A stretch of 64,000 nt of DNA from positions 113,730 to 177,729 of the forward strand of contig NZ_JAIQWW010000013.1 of assembly GCF_020164455.1 (NCBI RefSeq), in the 5' to 3' direction. This document shows, in pieces, positions 52,898 through 60,726 of this stretch. The stretch's first letter is position 1. Every line of letters starts with the position of its first letter. Under the pieces are notes generated by a model. It was not told the DNA's origin. It made no database searches and was given only the letters and a program-made list of their open reading frames with translations. Source of the stretch: Phyllobacterium chamaecytisi (lineage in GTDB: Bacteria; Pseudomonadota; Alphaproteobacteria; Rhizobiales; Rhizobiaceae). The translations under genes were made by a program, and so were the position numbers.

Positions 52898-54639
52898 GCG
52901 ATCCAGTTCTTGGACTAACGATGCTGATGCTCATCGTCGTGGTTATCGTGATGGGCTTCCCGACGGCTTTCACGTTGATGGGCCTCGGCATGTTTTTCGG
53001 CTTCTACGCGTTCTACAACCCAGCGGAACACTGGATAGATAATCGTGTCTTCGATCTGATGGTTCAGCGCACCTATGGAGCCATGACCAACGATGTCCTT
53101 ATCTCCATCCCGTTGTTCGTGCTCATGGGATACGTGATGGAACGCGGAGCCTTGGTCGACAAGATGTTCTATAGCATCCAGCTTTCCTTCCGACGCGTGC
53201 CCGCATCGCTGGCCATTGCAACGCTCATCGTCTGCACGTTCTGGGGCATCGCCAGCGGCCTCGTTGGCGCAGTAGTGGTTCTGATGGGAGTGATTGCGTT
53301 CAACCCGATGCTGCGCGCAGGATATGATGTGAAGCTGGCTTCCGGCGTGATCACCGCGGGCGGTACGCTAGGAATTTTGATCCCGCCGTCTGTCATGATC
53401 ATTGTATATGCGGCGGTCGCGGGGCAGTCCGTCGTGAAGCTCTACGCCGCCGCAATGTTCCCCGGCTTTTTCCTCGCCTTCCTTTATCTCGTCTACATAC
53501 TCGCCTGGGCGACAATCAATCCGAAGATCGCTCCATCCTTGCCGGTGGAACAAACAAAAGTTCCGGTCCCTGCATGGATGAGAAGCTTTCAGGCCGCTTA
53601 CTCACGCAACATGCTCGCCGGGCTTTTTTCAGCATTGGTCGCTCCGTCCAAGGCTATGGCGCTAGTGGCCGAGGATGGACCTCTTACCTACTGGAAGCTG
53701 CTCAAGAATTTCTGTGCCACATTGATACCGTTCGCCTTGACAGCAATCACCTTTTTACTGGTTTGGTGGTATGTCGTCGTCCATCGGCAATCCACAGCGG
53801 ACACCGAAGCCCCGGCTGGCTTGGAGCAGCTCGGCTCACCGGTGGTGGACGCGGCGCCGACGGGACCTGTTGGGCCGTCGACCGGTTTCTACGTTTCTTT
53901 CGGCCTTATTGCCGCACTCGCTGCGGTTGTGCTCGTGCGTTACTACCGGAATATGAATGCCGAGCGCCTACAGGTCGTGAAGCTACTGACCTCATCCGTG
54001 ATGCCGCTGGGCGTTCTCACTATTGTCGTGCTCGCCGTCATTCTGTTCGGAATCACGACGGCCACGGAGTCTGCAGCCGTCGGTGCAGCCGGGGCCTTTC
54101 TGCTGGCGTTTCACGCCAGAACTCTCAACTGGAAGCGCACCAAGGAAGCGGTGTTCCTCACCGCGAAAACCACGGCCATGGTCTGTTGGCTCTTCGTCGG
54201 CTCGGCGCTATTCTCCGCCGTTTTTGCAATTCTCGGTGGTCAGGCGCTCCTTGAACAATGGGTGCTGTCGCTCGACCTGACGCCAATACAGTTCATGATC
54301 CTGTCGCAAGCGATCATCTTTATTCTCGGCTGGCCGCTCGAATGGACCGAGATCATCATCATCTTCGTGCCGATCTTTCTACCGATGTTGAAGCACTTCA
54401 ACATAGACCCGGTTCTCTGGGGTGTTCTCGTCTTCGTGAATCTGCAAGCGGCGTTCTTGTCGCCTCCGGTCGCGATGTCGGCGTTCTATCTTAAAGGCGT
54501 CTCTCCACCGCACGTCACACTCAATCAGATATTCGCTGGCATGATGCCCTACATGCTGATCGTCATCGTTTGCATGATCATCATGTATATCTGGCCCGGC
54601 ATAACGCTCTGGCTACCGAACTACCTTTACGGTGGCTGA
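52894..54639 (+). CDS. TRAP transporter large permease (DctM family), enlarged
   Basis: A 581-residue permease, about 150 residues longer than canonical DctM (about 430). The N-terminal half (up to about 215) and the C-terminal half (from about 370) match the family: SIPLFVLMGYVMERGALVD, FWGIASGLVGAVVVLMGVIA, LGILIPPSVMIIVYA, ATESAAVGAAGAF. Between them lies an insertion with two extra helices and a Pro/Ala/Gly-rich loop. Enlarged DctM proteins occur in a subgroup of TRAP systems. GTG start at 52894 overlaps dctQ. Confidence 0.9.
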   Translation: MSDPVLGLTMLMLIVVVIVMGFPTAFTLMGLGMFFGFYAFYNPAEHWIDNRVFDLMVQRTYGAMTNDVLISIPLFVLMGYVMERGALVDKMFYSIQLSFRRVPASLAIATLIVCTFWGIASGLVGAVVVLMGVIAFNPMLRAGYDVKLASGVITAGGTLGILIPPSVMIIVYAAVAGQSVVKLYAAAMFPGFFLAFLYLVYILAWATINPKIAPSLPVEQTKVPVPAWMRSFQAAYSRNMLAGLFSALVAPSKAMALVAEDGPLTYWKLLKNFCATLIPFALTAITFLLVWWYVVVHRQSTADTEAPAGLEQLGSPVVDAAPTGPVGPSTGFYVSFGLIAALAAVVLVRYYRNMNAERLQVVKLLTSSVMPLGVLTIVVLAVILFGITTATESAAVGAAGAFLLAFHARTLNWKRTKEAVFLTAKTTAMVCWLFVGSALFSAVFAILGGQALLEQWVLSLDLTPIQFMILSQAIIFILGWPLEWTEIIIIFVPIFLPMLKHFNIDPVLWGVLVFVNLQAAFLSPPVAMSAFYLKGVSPPHVTLNQIFAGMMPYMLIVIVCMIIMYIWPGITLWLPNYLYGG

Positions 54640-54805
54640 CGTTGCCGGTCTTGAGACAGCTGAAAACCCGGTTTATTGTCAGGAAAATCAATCTGTGCAA
54701 TACTTCTTGGTGTTGAGTAAGACTTGTAAAGTCTACGCCCGGTACCGAAACTTCAAACAAAAAAGAACTGCCGCAGCGTAGTATCTGGCCCCTTGGGAGG
54801 ATACC

Positions 54806-56056
54806 GTGATCAAGAAACTCGCTTTCGTTTTATCATGCGCAGCCGTCTTTAGTTTAACGTCCGCCTCTGCGCAGGACTCCAATCTCGAAAAACTTGGCGG
54901 CTTCAAAACCACCGGCACACCGATGATGGAGCCAATTCCGCAGACTGGGGAGAATGCCGAAGCTCTTAAAGCAATAGCAGCGAAGATCAAGGTTCCGGAT
55001 GGCTTCAAGGTCAGTCTCTATGCCCTCGTTCCTGATGCCCGTCATATGGCCGTGGGACCGCAAGGTGTGGTGACCTTCGTCGGCACCCGCAAGGAATTGG
55101 TCTATTCGATGACCGACCGTGACAAGAACCGTGTGGCCGATGATGTGAAAGTGTTCGCGCCTTCGATCAAAATGGCAGTGCCGAACGGCGTTTGTTTCTC
55201 CAGGGATGGTCACCTTTATCTCTCCGAACAGAACCGAGTCCTTTGGTTCCCTGCAGCAGAGTTTTTCTATGAAGGCCCGGATGTCGCAGCATTCGCCATC
55301 GTCAAGGAAGGTGAACTGATTCCCGCGTCCAATGAGAGCTACAATCACACAGCGCGCACCTGCCGTGTCGGGCCAGATGGCCGACTCTACATCACTATCG
55401 GCCAGCCCTTCAACGTGCCAGCGCCCGAAGTACTCCCAGAGTTTCAAAGACTGGGCATCGGCGGTATCATAAGCATGAAGCAAGACGGTTCCGACCGCAA
55501 GATTTACGCCCGCGGTATGCGCAATCCCCTCGGCATTGACTTCAATCCAAAGGACAAGACAATTTGGGTGAATGACAATCAGGTCGATGGCATGGGCGAC
55601 ACTATCCCCCCGGGTGAAATGAACCATGTTACCGGGCCGGACCAGAATTTTGGCTTCCCATGGTATGGTGGCGGCAAAACCCGCACCACTGAGTACAAGG
55701 ACGCCACAGTGCCCGAAGGCGTGATTTTCCCGGCGGTCGAGCAAGACGCCCACGCGGCCGATCTCGGCCTGTCGTTCTACACGGGCAAACAGTTCCCTGA
55801 GAAATACCGGGGCGGCATTTTTTCGACCCAGCACGGTTCCTGGAACCGTGTAGACCCCGTGGGCGCTCGGGTGCTGTTCACCTCGCTCAAGGCAGACGGC
55901 TCAGCGGACAAGACGGAGGTGTTCGCGGAAGGCTGGTTGAGCGAGAATGGCGAGTATCTTGGCCGTCCGGTCGATGTTCAGGTGCTTAACGACGGTTCAC
56001 TGCTGGTATCCGACGATTTAGCCGGTGCAGTATGGCGGATTTCTTATGGTACTTGA
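54806..56056 (+). CDS. PQQ-type L-sorbosone/sugar dehydrogenase family protein
   Basis: A 416-residue exported beta-propeller protein of the glucose/sorbosone dehydrogenase family. A signal peptide (MIKKLAFVLSCAAVFSLTSA) precedes the propeller, which has RGMRNPLGIDFNP, GPDQNFGFPWYGGGKT and FSTQHGSWNRVDPVGARVLF. Such proteins bind PQQ in the periplasm and oxidise sugars or sugar aldehydes, passing electrons to a cytochrome c. GTG 54806 follows GGGAGG. It is 167 bases behind dctM, with a separate promoter region, and is followed by a cytochrome c gene. Confidence 0.88.
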   Translation: MIKKLAFVLSCAAVFSLTSASAQDSNLEKLGGFKTTGTPMMEPIPQTGENAEALKAIAAKIKVPDGFKVSLYALVPDARHMAVGPQGVVTFVGTRKELVYSMTDRDKNRVADDVKVFAPSIKMAVPNGVCFSRDGHLYLSEQNRVLWFPAAEFFYEGPDVAAFAIVKEGELIPASNESYNHTARTCRVGPDGRLYITIGQPFNVPAPEVLPEFQRLGIGGIISMKQDGSDRKIYARGMRNPLGIDFNPKDKTIWVNDNQVDGMGDTIPPGEMNHVTGPDQNFGFPWYGGGKTRTTEYKDATVPEGVIFPAVEQDAHAADLGLSFYTGKQFPEKYRGGIFSTQHGSWNRVDPVGARVLFTSLKADGSADKTEVFAEGWLSENGEYLGRPVDVQVLNDGSLLVSDDLAGAVWRISYGT

Positions 56057-56101
56057 GTGAACGTCACAATCACTCGCTCCTGTCAGTCATAGGAGGTTGA
56101 T

Positions 56102-56425
56102 ATTCGTGGTTTGATAGTAAGTCTGGCCGCCCTTGTTGCCTGTTCCACTGCTGCGGAGGCCGCAGGTGATGCCGCTTCAGGCAAAAAGGTCATGTCGAAA
56201 TGCCAAGTTTGCCATGGAAAGGACGGCCTCGCCAAGCTGCCAGACGCGCCGAACATTGCTGGCCAAAAGGAGGCTTATCTCGTGAGGGCGTTGACCGCCT
56301 TCAAGGCCGGCGAGCGAAAGAACGAGCAGATGACGGTCGTGATCAAGGGTTTGAGCGATGAGGACATAGCGAATGTCGCCGCCTATTATTCATCGATCAA
56401 GATCACCGTTCAGATTCCGCCATGA
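56102..56425 (+). CDS. Class I cytochrome c, probably with an ATT start codon
   Basis: A small exported c-type cytochrome with heme motif CQVCH and an axial methionine region (QMTVVIKGLSDEDIANVAAY), the single-heme type often paired with periplasmic PQQ enzymes. No ATG or GTG begins this frame. TTG 56111 would lie 14 bases behind the AGGAGG at 56091-56096 and gives a signal peptide without positive charge. ATT 56102 is five bases behind it and gives MRGLIVSLAALVAC, a normal signal peptide. So ATT is proposed (107 residues). The gene is 45 bases behind the dehydrogenase. Confidence 0.8.
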   Translation: MRGLIVSLAALVACSTAAEAAGDAASGKKVMSKCQVCHGKDGLAKLPDAPNIAGQKEAYLVRALTAFKAGERKNEQMTVVIKGLSDEDIANVAAYYSSIKITVQIPP

Positions 56426-56525
56426 GACGAAGGACGGACCTGTCTGGTACGGACCGCCGAGACGAGTGTCAAAGCGACAGCTGATATCGGTAGCCATGCC
56501 TCCAGCGGTCCCATCGACCGCAGTG

Positions 56526-56930
56526 TTATTGCGGCCGGTTTAATTCAAGTCTGCAGTTTTCCAGATCAAGTTCCTGCAGCCGTCTCAACAGCTCCTGAAC
56601 GCGGTTCTGCGCAGAAATGGCATCGACTGTTGCGCTGTGCAGTTCACGTCGAACTTCCTCGACATCCGACGCCGAAACGAAGGGCGTCGGCCCCAATCCC
56701 TGCCCGGCCACGAGCCAAGGCAGGCTAATGCGCAGTACGCCTGTTATGAGCGGCATGTGATAGGATTCCGGCGAAGCCCTGTCGCACTCCCAATCCATCC
56801 AGATTTGTGTGGTGACGCCGAGTTGGCATGCAGTGTCCTCTATGGACTGCATTGCCGATTCGCGTGCAAGCGAAATGCGCCCGCCAAGTGCATGGTCCTG
56901 TGCGCGATAGTGACCATAATCCATGACCAT
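56526..56930 (-). CDS. XRE/Cro-CI-type helix-turn-helix protein
   Basis: A 134-residue protein with an N-terminal HTH domain (LGGRISLARESAMQSIEDTA, then QLGVTTQIWMDWECDRA, SLPWLVAGQG) and a C-terminal coiled-coil-like segment of about 35 residues (DAISAQNRVQELLRRLQELD). Probably a DNA-binding regulator. ATG 56930 is reported; ATG 56924 is an alternative. It is alone between the cytochrome gene (opposite strand) and another small minus-strand gene. Confidence 0.7.
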   Translation of the reverse strand: MVMDYGHYRAQDHALGGRISLARESAMQSIEDTACQLGVTTQIWMDWECDRASPESYHMPLITGVLRISLPWLVAGQGLGPTPFVSASDVEEVRRELHSATVDAISAQNRVQELLRRLQELDLENCRLELNRPQ

Positions 56931-57014
56931 ATCCTTACCTTCGATTGTTTATATCGATTTGAATGACGTTGCGGCAACTCCGCTTGGCTCTACGTTCTAC
57001 GCCCTTCCGGCGGA

Positions 57015-57293
57015 TTATTCCCGCGAGCGTTTCCTCAGATCACGGCTCGATGGAGTATCAGTGTCGCCCGAATCCTGAAGATTGATGATGGAATTCTCTG
57101 GAATACACACCACACCAGCCGGAGCGTACTCACTCTCGAACAGGGCAAAATGCACCGCAGAGGCACGGTCGGCAAATAGCCCAGCCGCCTTCCCTGTTTC
57201 ATCACAGACAACCCAGTTCCCATGAGCATCGCGGCCAAGGATCAAGCGTTGGTCGAATCCATGTTCGGACGGCATCTTGCTTGGCACACCCAT
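57015..57293 (-). CDS. Hypothetical protein
   Basis: A 92-residue open frame with AGGAG eight bases before ATG 57293; a longer start at 57356 has no ribosome site. It contains RLILGRDAHGNWVVCDETGK and SAVHFALFESEY, a small beta-rich module similar in style to short rhizobial proteins with a repeated G-x-W pattern, and a basic C-terminus. Not recognised. Its upstream spacer (57294-57704) holds the promoter of this gene and of the dioxygenase. Confidence 0.45.
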   Translation of the reverse strand: MGVPSKMPSEHGFDQRLILGRDAHGNWVVCDETGKAAGLFADRASAVHFALFESEYAPAGVVCIPENSIINLQDSGDTDTPSSRDLRKRSRE

Positions 57294-57704
57294 TCGGGAC
57301 ACTCCTACACAGTTTGTTTGAACAAAGTCTGGTATCAGCCCGTGCACACGAGACACTCGCGACGATCAGACGGACACACTGATGGAAGATAGAAAATCCT
57401 GCATATCGTTTCGATTGGCCGGAAGTCGGAAAGTCATCAAGATACTGTAAAGATACCCGTTATGCGTATACGGGCGCAAATCGCTGGATTTTGGCAGACC
57501 ACTATTGAACCTTCACTGTTCGCTTTGGAGGCGCGGCGAGGTGAAGGATCCCCATCCTCGTGCTATTGTGCCGGCTTCCAGGATGACGGTCAGCGTGGCC
57601 AATACCAGCGACCGCGCCAGGATCATCGCTGATCTGGGAGGGTTCGAGTGGGTGCAACCAATAATGATGATGGCAACGCATTCTACTAAGGGGGTCTCAA
57701 GACG

Positions 57705-58295
57705 ATGAAACCAACACGTCGATCAGTCCTCGCCGCGTTTCTGGCCGTACCATCGATCAAAGCGGCAGGTATTTTCGAAGCGAATGCCCTCAGCACACAA
57801 TCCGCTCTCGAGTTGACGCGGGCATGCCAGGATGCGGATGAGCTGACCATCGCGCAGACTGAAGGACCGTATTACAAACCTAGCTCGCCACTCAAACAGG
57901 ATTTTGCCGCCGACGCACCTCACGGGATCAGGATCACCATAGCCGGTTTCGTGCTCGCGACAGACTGCAAATCCATCAACAGGGCACTTGTCGAGCTTTG
58001 GCACGCCGATGAACGTGGCTCGTATGACCGCATCGGCTACAGGTTGCGTGGTCATCAGTTCACCGATGAGAATGGCCGCTGGTGGTTTTCGACCATCATT
58101 CCATCGCTCTATCCGGGACGCACGCGCCACTACCATGTGAAAGTCCAAAAGCCAGGTGGGAGCGTCTTGACGACCCAGCTGTATTTTCCGGGCGAGCCCC
58201 TGAACGAACGCGACCAGATCTTTGATGAGCGGCTCTTGCTCCACATCCGCGACACGGGTGACGGGAAATTCGGTCGCTTCGACTTCATTGTGTAA
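57705..58295 (+). CDS. Exported intradiol ring-cleavage dioxygenase-like protein
   Basis: A 196-residue protein of the protocatechuate 3,4-dioxygenase-like superfamily. It has an N-terminal signal (MKPTRRSVLAAFLAVPS, RR motif), the iron ligand tyrosine in TEGPYYKPSSP, a second tyrosine in GYRLRG, and the histidine pair in RTRHYHVKV. It is shorter than cytoplasmic catechol dioxygenases and fits the exported single-domain group, whose substrates are poorly known. ATG 57705 overlaps the stop of a short upstream frame (57505-57708) as ATGA; whether that frame is real is unclear. Confidence 0.82.
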   Translation: MKPTRRSVLAAFLAVPSIKAAGIFEANALSTQSALELTRACQDADELTIAQTEGPYYKPSSPLKQDFAADAPHGIRITIAGFVLATDCKSINRALVELWHADERGSYDRIGYRLRGHQFTDENGRWWFSTIIPSLYPGRTRHYHVKVQKPGGSVLTTQLYFPGEPLNERDQIFDERLLLHIRDTGDGKFGRFDFIV

Positions 58296-58424
58296 GGCGT
58301 GTCGTTCCCAGCCGGAATGAGCATTTACTTGACGGAGAAGGGAAATCCCTTCGCGACGTTCGGCGGAGTCGTTGAGGTCACGAAAGCTGGTCGAATGAAA
58401 GCATTGATCGAGATGTTCGATCGT

Positions 58425-58631
58425 ACTTGTCCGGGCGCGCTGCCCGCCAAGTAGTCCTTCGAAAGGTTCGGTCGGTCGACCGGAGCGGCGGAGTCCGCGC
58501 TCAGCATGGTAATGCTACCCTGGAAATCCCTCCCGGCGGAGCAGTTCTGCCGCGGCAAAGCCCAACGCACCACCACCAACCATGACGATGCTTTCCGGCG
58601 CGTCCATCGCGATGGCTGTATCTGCTTTTGG
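58425..58631 (-). pseudogene. Fragment of an NAD(P)/FAD-dependent ferredoxin reductase
   Basis: On the minus strand one frame reads DAPESIVMVGGGALGFAAAE (Rossmann motif) LLRREGFPG and stops. After a shift of one base in the AAA run at 58524-58526 the sequence continues GSITMLSADSAAPVDRPNLS, KDYLAGSAP, exactly the next part of Rieske-linked/AIF-like ferredoxin reductases. The rest of the roughly 500-residue protein is missing on both sides. So this is a frameshifted, truncated remnant. Confidence 0.8.
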
Positions 58632-58667
58632 TCATCACGTTTGTGCTGGACGAAGATGTTCCCATCC

Positions 58668-59897
58668 CTATGGCGCGGAATGCTCCAGCACCGCGCAATC
58701 CGCTCCGTCGGTGCAGTCACCCGAAAGCGTCCGCTGGCCGAGAGCGATGATCACGACGGTCGCGGCCCCGGCTGCCACGGACACCCAAAAGCCGTTCTCG
58801 GGACCGTAATTGTCCACCACCCAGCCCGAGACGAAGGCGCCCAGCGCCATGCCGATGCCGATACCGGTCATTACCCAAGTCACGCCCTCGGTCAGCATCG
58901 ATTCCGGTACGCGGCGTTCGATCAGGCCGAAGGCTGTGATGAAGGTCGGCGAGATCGCGATGCCGCTCACGAAGACGGCGACGGCAAGCAGGGTCACCGA
59001 GCTGCCGGCGACGAGCAGTGGCAACGAGGTCAGTGCAATTACGCCCACCGCGATCAGCAGCTGACGGTGCAGGGCCATGCGCGGGTTGAGCGCTCCGAGG
59101 ACCAGGCCTACCATGAAGGAACCGACGGCATAGACGCCGATCACCAGGCTTGCGGCATTCGGCTGCCCAAGCTCCTTAGTGATCGCGACAGCGCTCACTT
59201 CAGCCGTCGCGAAGATCGAGCCGACGAAGATCAGCGCGAGCGTGATGATCTGCACCGGACGCTGTCGGATCGCCGAGCCCGCCGAAACGACGCCCGCGAC
59301 ATGGCGCACTTTGGGCTCGGTGCCGCGCTGCAGGATGAAGGCGGCCGTCCCGAGTGCCAAGAAAGCTGTGCTCATTATCATGCCGGCTTCCGGGAACATT
59401 GCCACCGCAAGCCCCACCGACAGCGAGGCGCCGGCGATGTAGACCAGCTCGTCTGCGGCACTTTCAAACGCGAAGGCCGTATTGAGCTCGGGCCGGTTGC
59501 GGAAGAGCTCCGTCCAGCGGGCCCGCATCAGCGCCGGAATGCTTGGCATGGCTGCCGCGAGGAAAGCCGAGACGAACAGCGTCCAGGCTGGCCAGTTCTG
59601 GTTGGCCGCTGCGATCAGCGCGATGAACGCCACCACCGACACGACAGTGGTCGGCACGACCACCGCCGTCTGGCCGAGCCGGTCGACCGCCCGCGAAATC
59701 TGCGGCGAAATCAGCGCGTTGGTCAGCGCATAGGTCGCCGAGACCGCGCCGGCCAGCCAATATTCGCCAAGCGTCTGGGAGAGCATGGCGACGATCCCGA
59801 TCGGCGCCATGGCTATGGGAAGGCGCGCGAAAAAGCCGGCTGCGGAGAAGCCCTTCGCCCCCGGTGCCCGGAATATTTCCCTGTATGGATTTGACAC
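58668..59897 (-). CDS. MFS transporter
   Basis: A 409-residue exporter-like MFS protein with 12 helices (for example SVVAFIALIAAANQNW, VIGVYAVGSFMVGLVLGALNPR, GIGIGMALGAFVSGWVVDN). It lacks the strong motif A of drug:H+ antiporters but has the usual symmetry. Substrate unknown. It is divergent from a TetR gene across a 123-base region containing three matching palindromes, which makes it the probable target of that repressor and points to inducible efflux. ATG 59897. Confidence 0.88.
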   Translation of the reverse strand: MSNPYREIFRAPGAKGFSAAGFFARLPIAMAPIGIVAMLSQTLGEYWLAGAVSATYALTNALISPQISRAVDRLGQTAVVVPTTVVSVVAFIALIAAANQNWPAWTLFVSAFLAAAMPSIPALMRARWTELFRNRPELNTAFAFESAADELVYIAGASLSVGLAVAMFPEAGMIMSTAFLALGTAAFILQRGTEPKVRHVAGVVSAGSAIRQRPVQIITLALIFVGSIFATAEVSAVAITKELGQPNAASLVIGVYAVGSFMVGLVLGALNPRMALHRQLLIAVGVIALTSLPLLVAGSSVTLLAVAVFVSGIAISPTFITAFGLIERRVPESMLTEGVTWVMTGIGIGMALGAFVSGWVVDNYGPENGFWVSVAAGAATVVIIALGQRTLSGDCTDGADCAVLEHSAP

Positions 59898-59930
59898 AGT
59901 GCACTCCTTTCAGCTATCGAATGCGACACC

Positions 59931-60003
59931 TACATACGTGGCGTATGTAATCGAGATAATGGTATACGCCACGTATGTCAAATAAAATATACGCCGCGTA
60001 TGT
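59931..60003. promoter_or_regulatory. Three palindromic TetR operators
   Basis: Site 1 (59931-59949) is TACATACG-TGG-CGTATGTA, a perfect 8+8 dyad. Sites 2 (59963-59978) and 3 (59988-60003) share the core ATACG-CCR-CGTAT. Centre-to-centre distances are about 30 and 25 bases. All lie between the MFS and TetR start codons, so one repressor can shut both promoters. Confidence 0.85.
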
Positions 60004-60020
60004 GTAAGAAAGGAGACGCC

Positions 60021-60605
60021 ATGGCCAGGCCGCGAACGGAAATGATCGCAAAGACTCGCGCCAAGCTTATCGCGGCCGGTCGGCATGCCTTCGGCAGGAT
60101 CGGCTACGCGGAAGCGTCAATGGACGATTTCACCGGCGAAGCAGGGCTGACGCGCGGCGCCCTCTATCACCATTTCGGCGACAAGAAGGGTCTGCTCCAA
60201 GCCGTCATCATGGAAATCGACGCGGAAATGACCGAACGCCTCAACAAGGTCTCGGCATCGGCCCCTACCCGCTGGCAGGGTTTCGTCGACGAATGCGCCG
60301 CCTATATCGAAATGGCACTCGAGCCCGAGATCCAGCGCATCATGTTCCGCGACGGCCCGGCCGTGCTGGGCGACATCTCGCAATGGCAGAACACCCCCGG
60401 CTGCATCGCAGCCCTCTCCCATAGCCTCGACCGTCTCAAGGCCGATGGCGAGATCATCGACATCGACACCGAAACCGCCGCCCGCCTCATCAATGGCGCC
60501 AGCAGCCACATGGCGCTGTGGATCGCCAATGCGGAGAAGCCGGAGACGGTTTCGAAGCGGGCAGTCGCGGGGTTCAGGACGATGCTGGAGGGACTTCGCA
60601 AGTAG
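60021..60605 (+). CDS. TetR/AcrR-family repressor
   Basis: A 194-residue TetR protein. The DNA-binding domain (about residues 10-55) reads RAKLIAAGRHAFGRIGYAEA and DDFTGEAGLTRGALYHHFGD, the C-terminal ligand domain is all-helical. ATG 60021 is preferred because AGGAGA precedes it; an in-frame upstream ATG lies inside operator 3. It should bind the three palindromes upstream and repress itself and the divergent MFS gene. The inducer is unknown. Confidence 0.93.
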   Translation: MARPRTEMIAKTRAKLIAAGRHAFGRIGYAEASMDDFTGEAGLTRGALYHHFGDKKGLLQAVIMEIDAEMTERLNKVSASAPTRWQGFVDECAAYIEMALEPEIQRIMFRDGPAVLGDISQWQNTPGCIAALSHSLDRLKADGEIIDIDTETAARLINGASSHMALWIANAEKPETVSKRAVAGFRTMLEGLRK

Positions 60606-60726
60606 CATTGAAGGCCGATATTGATGAGATAGATTTTAGCGGCCGCCCGTCGGCAGCGAGGGCACGTTGTGTCTACCTCGAGGCGGGCTTCCAACGTGAC
60701 GACCCTCGCAGCTTTATTAGCTTAGT

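Noticed and set aside
58317..58454. 45-codon plus-strand frame behind the dioxygenase gene
   Set aside because: It overlaps the ferredoxin-reductase remnant on the other strand, and no family or ribosome site supports it.
58506..59894. 462-codon plus-strand frame over the MFS gene
   Set aside because: Mirror of the MFS coding strand with His/Arg/Asp-rich composition, no membrane helices and no motif.
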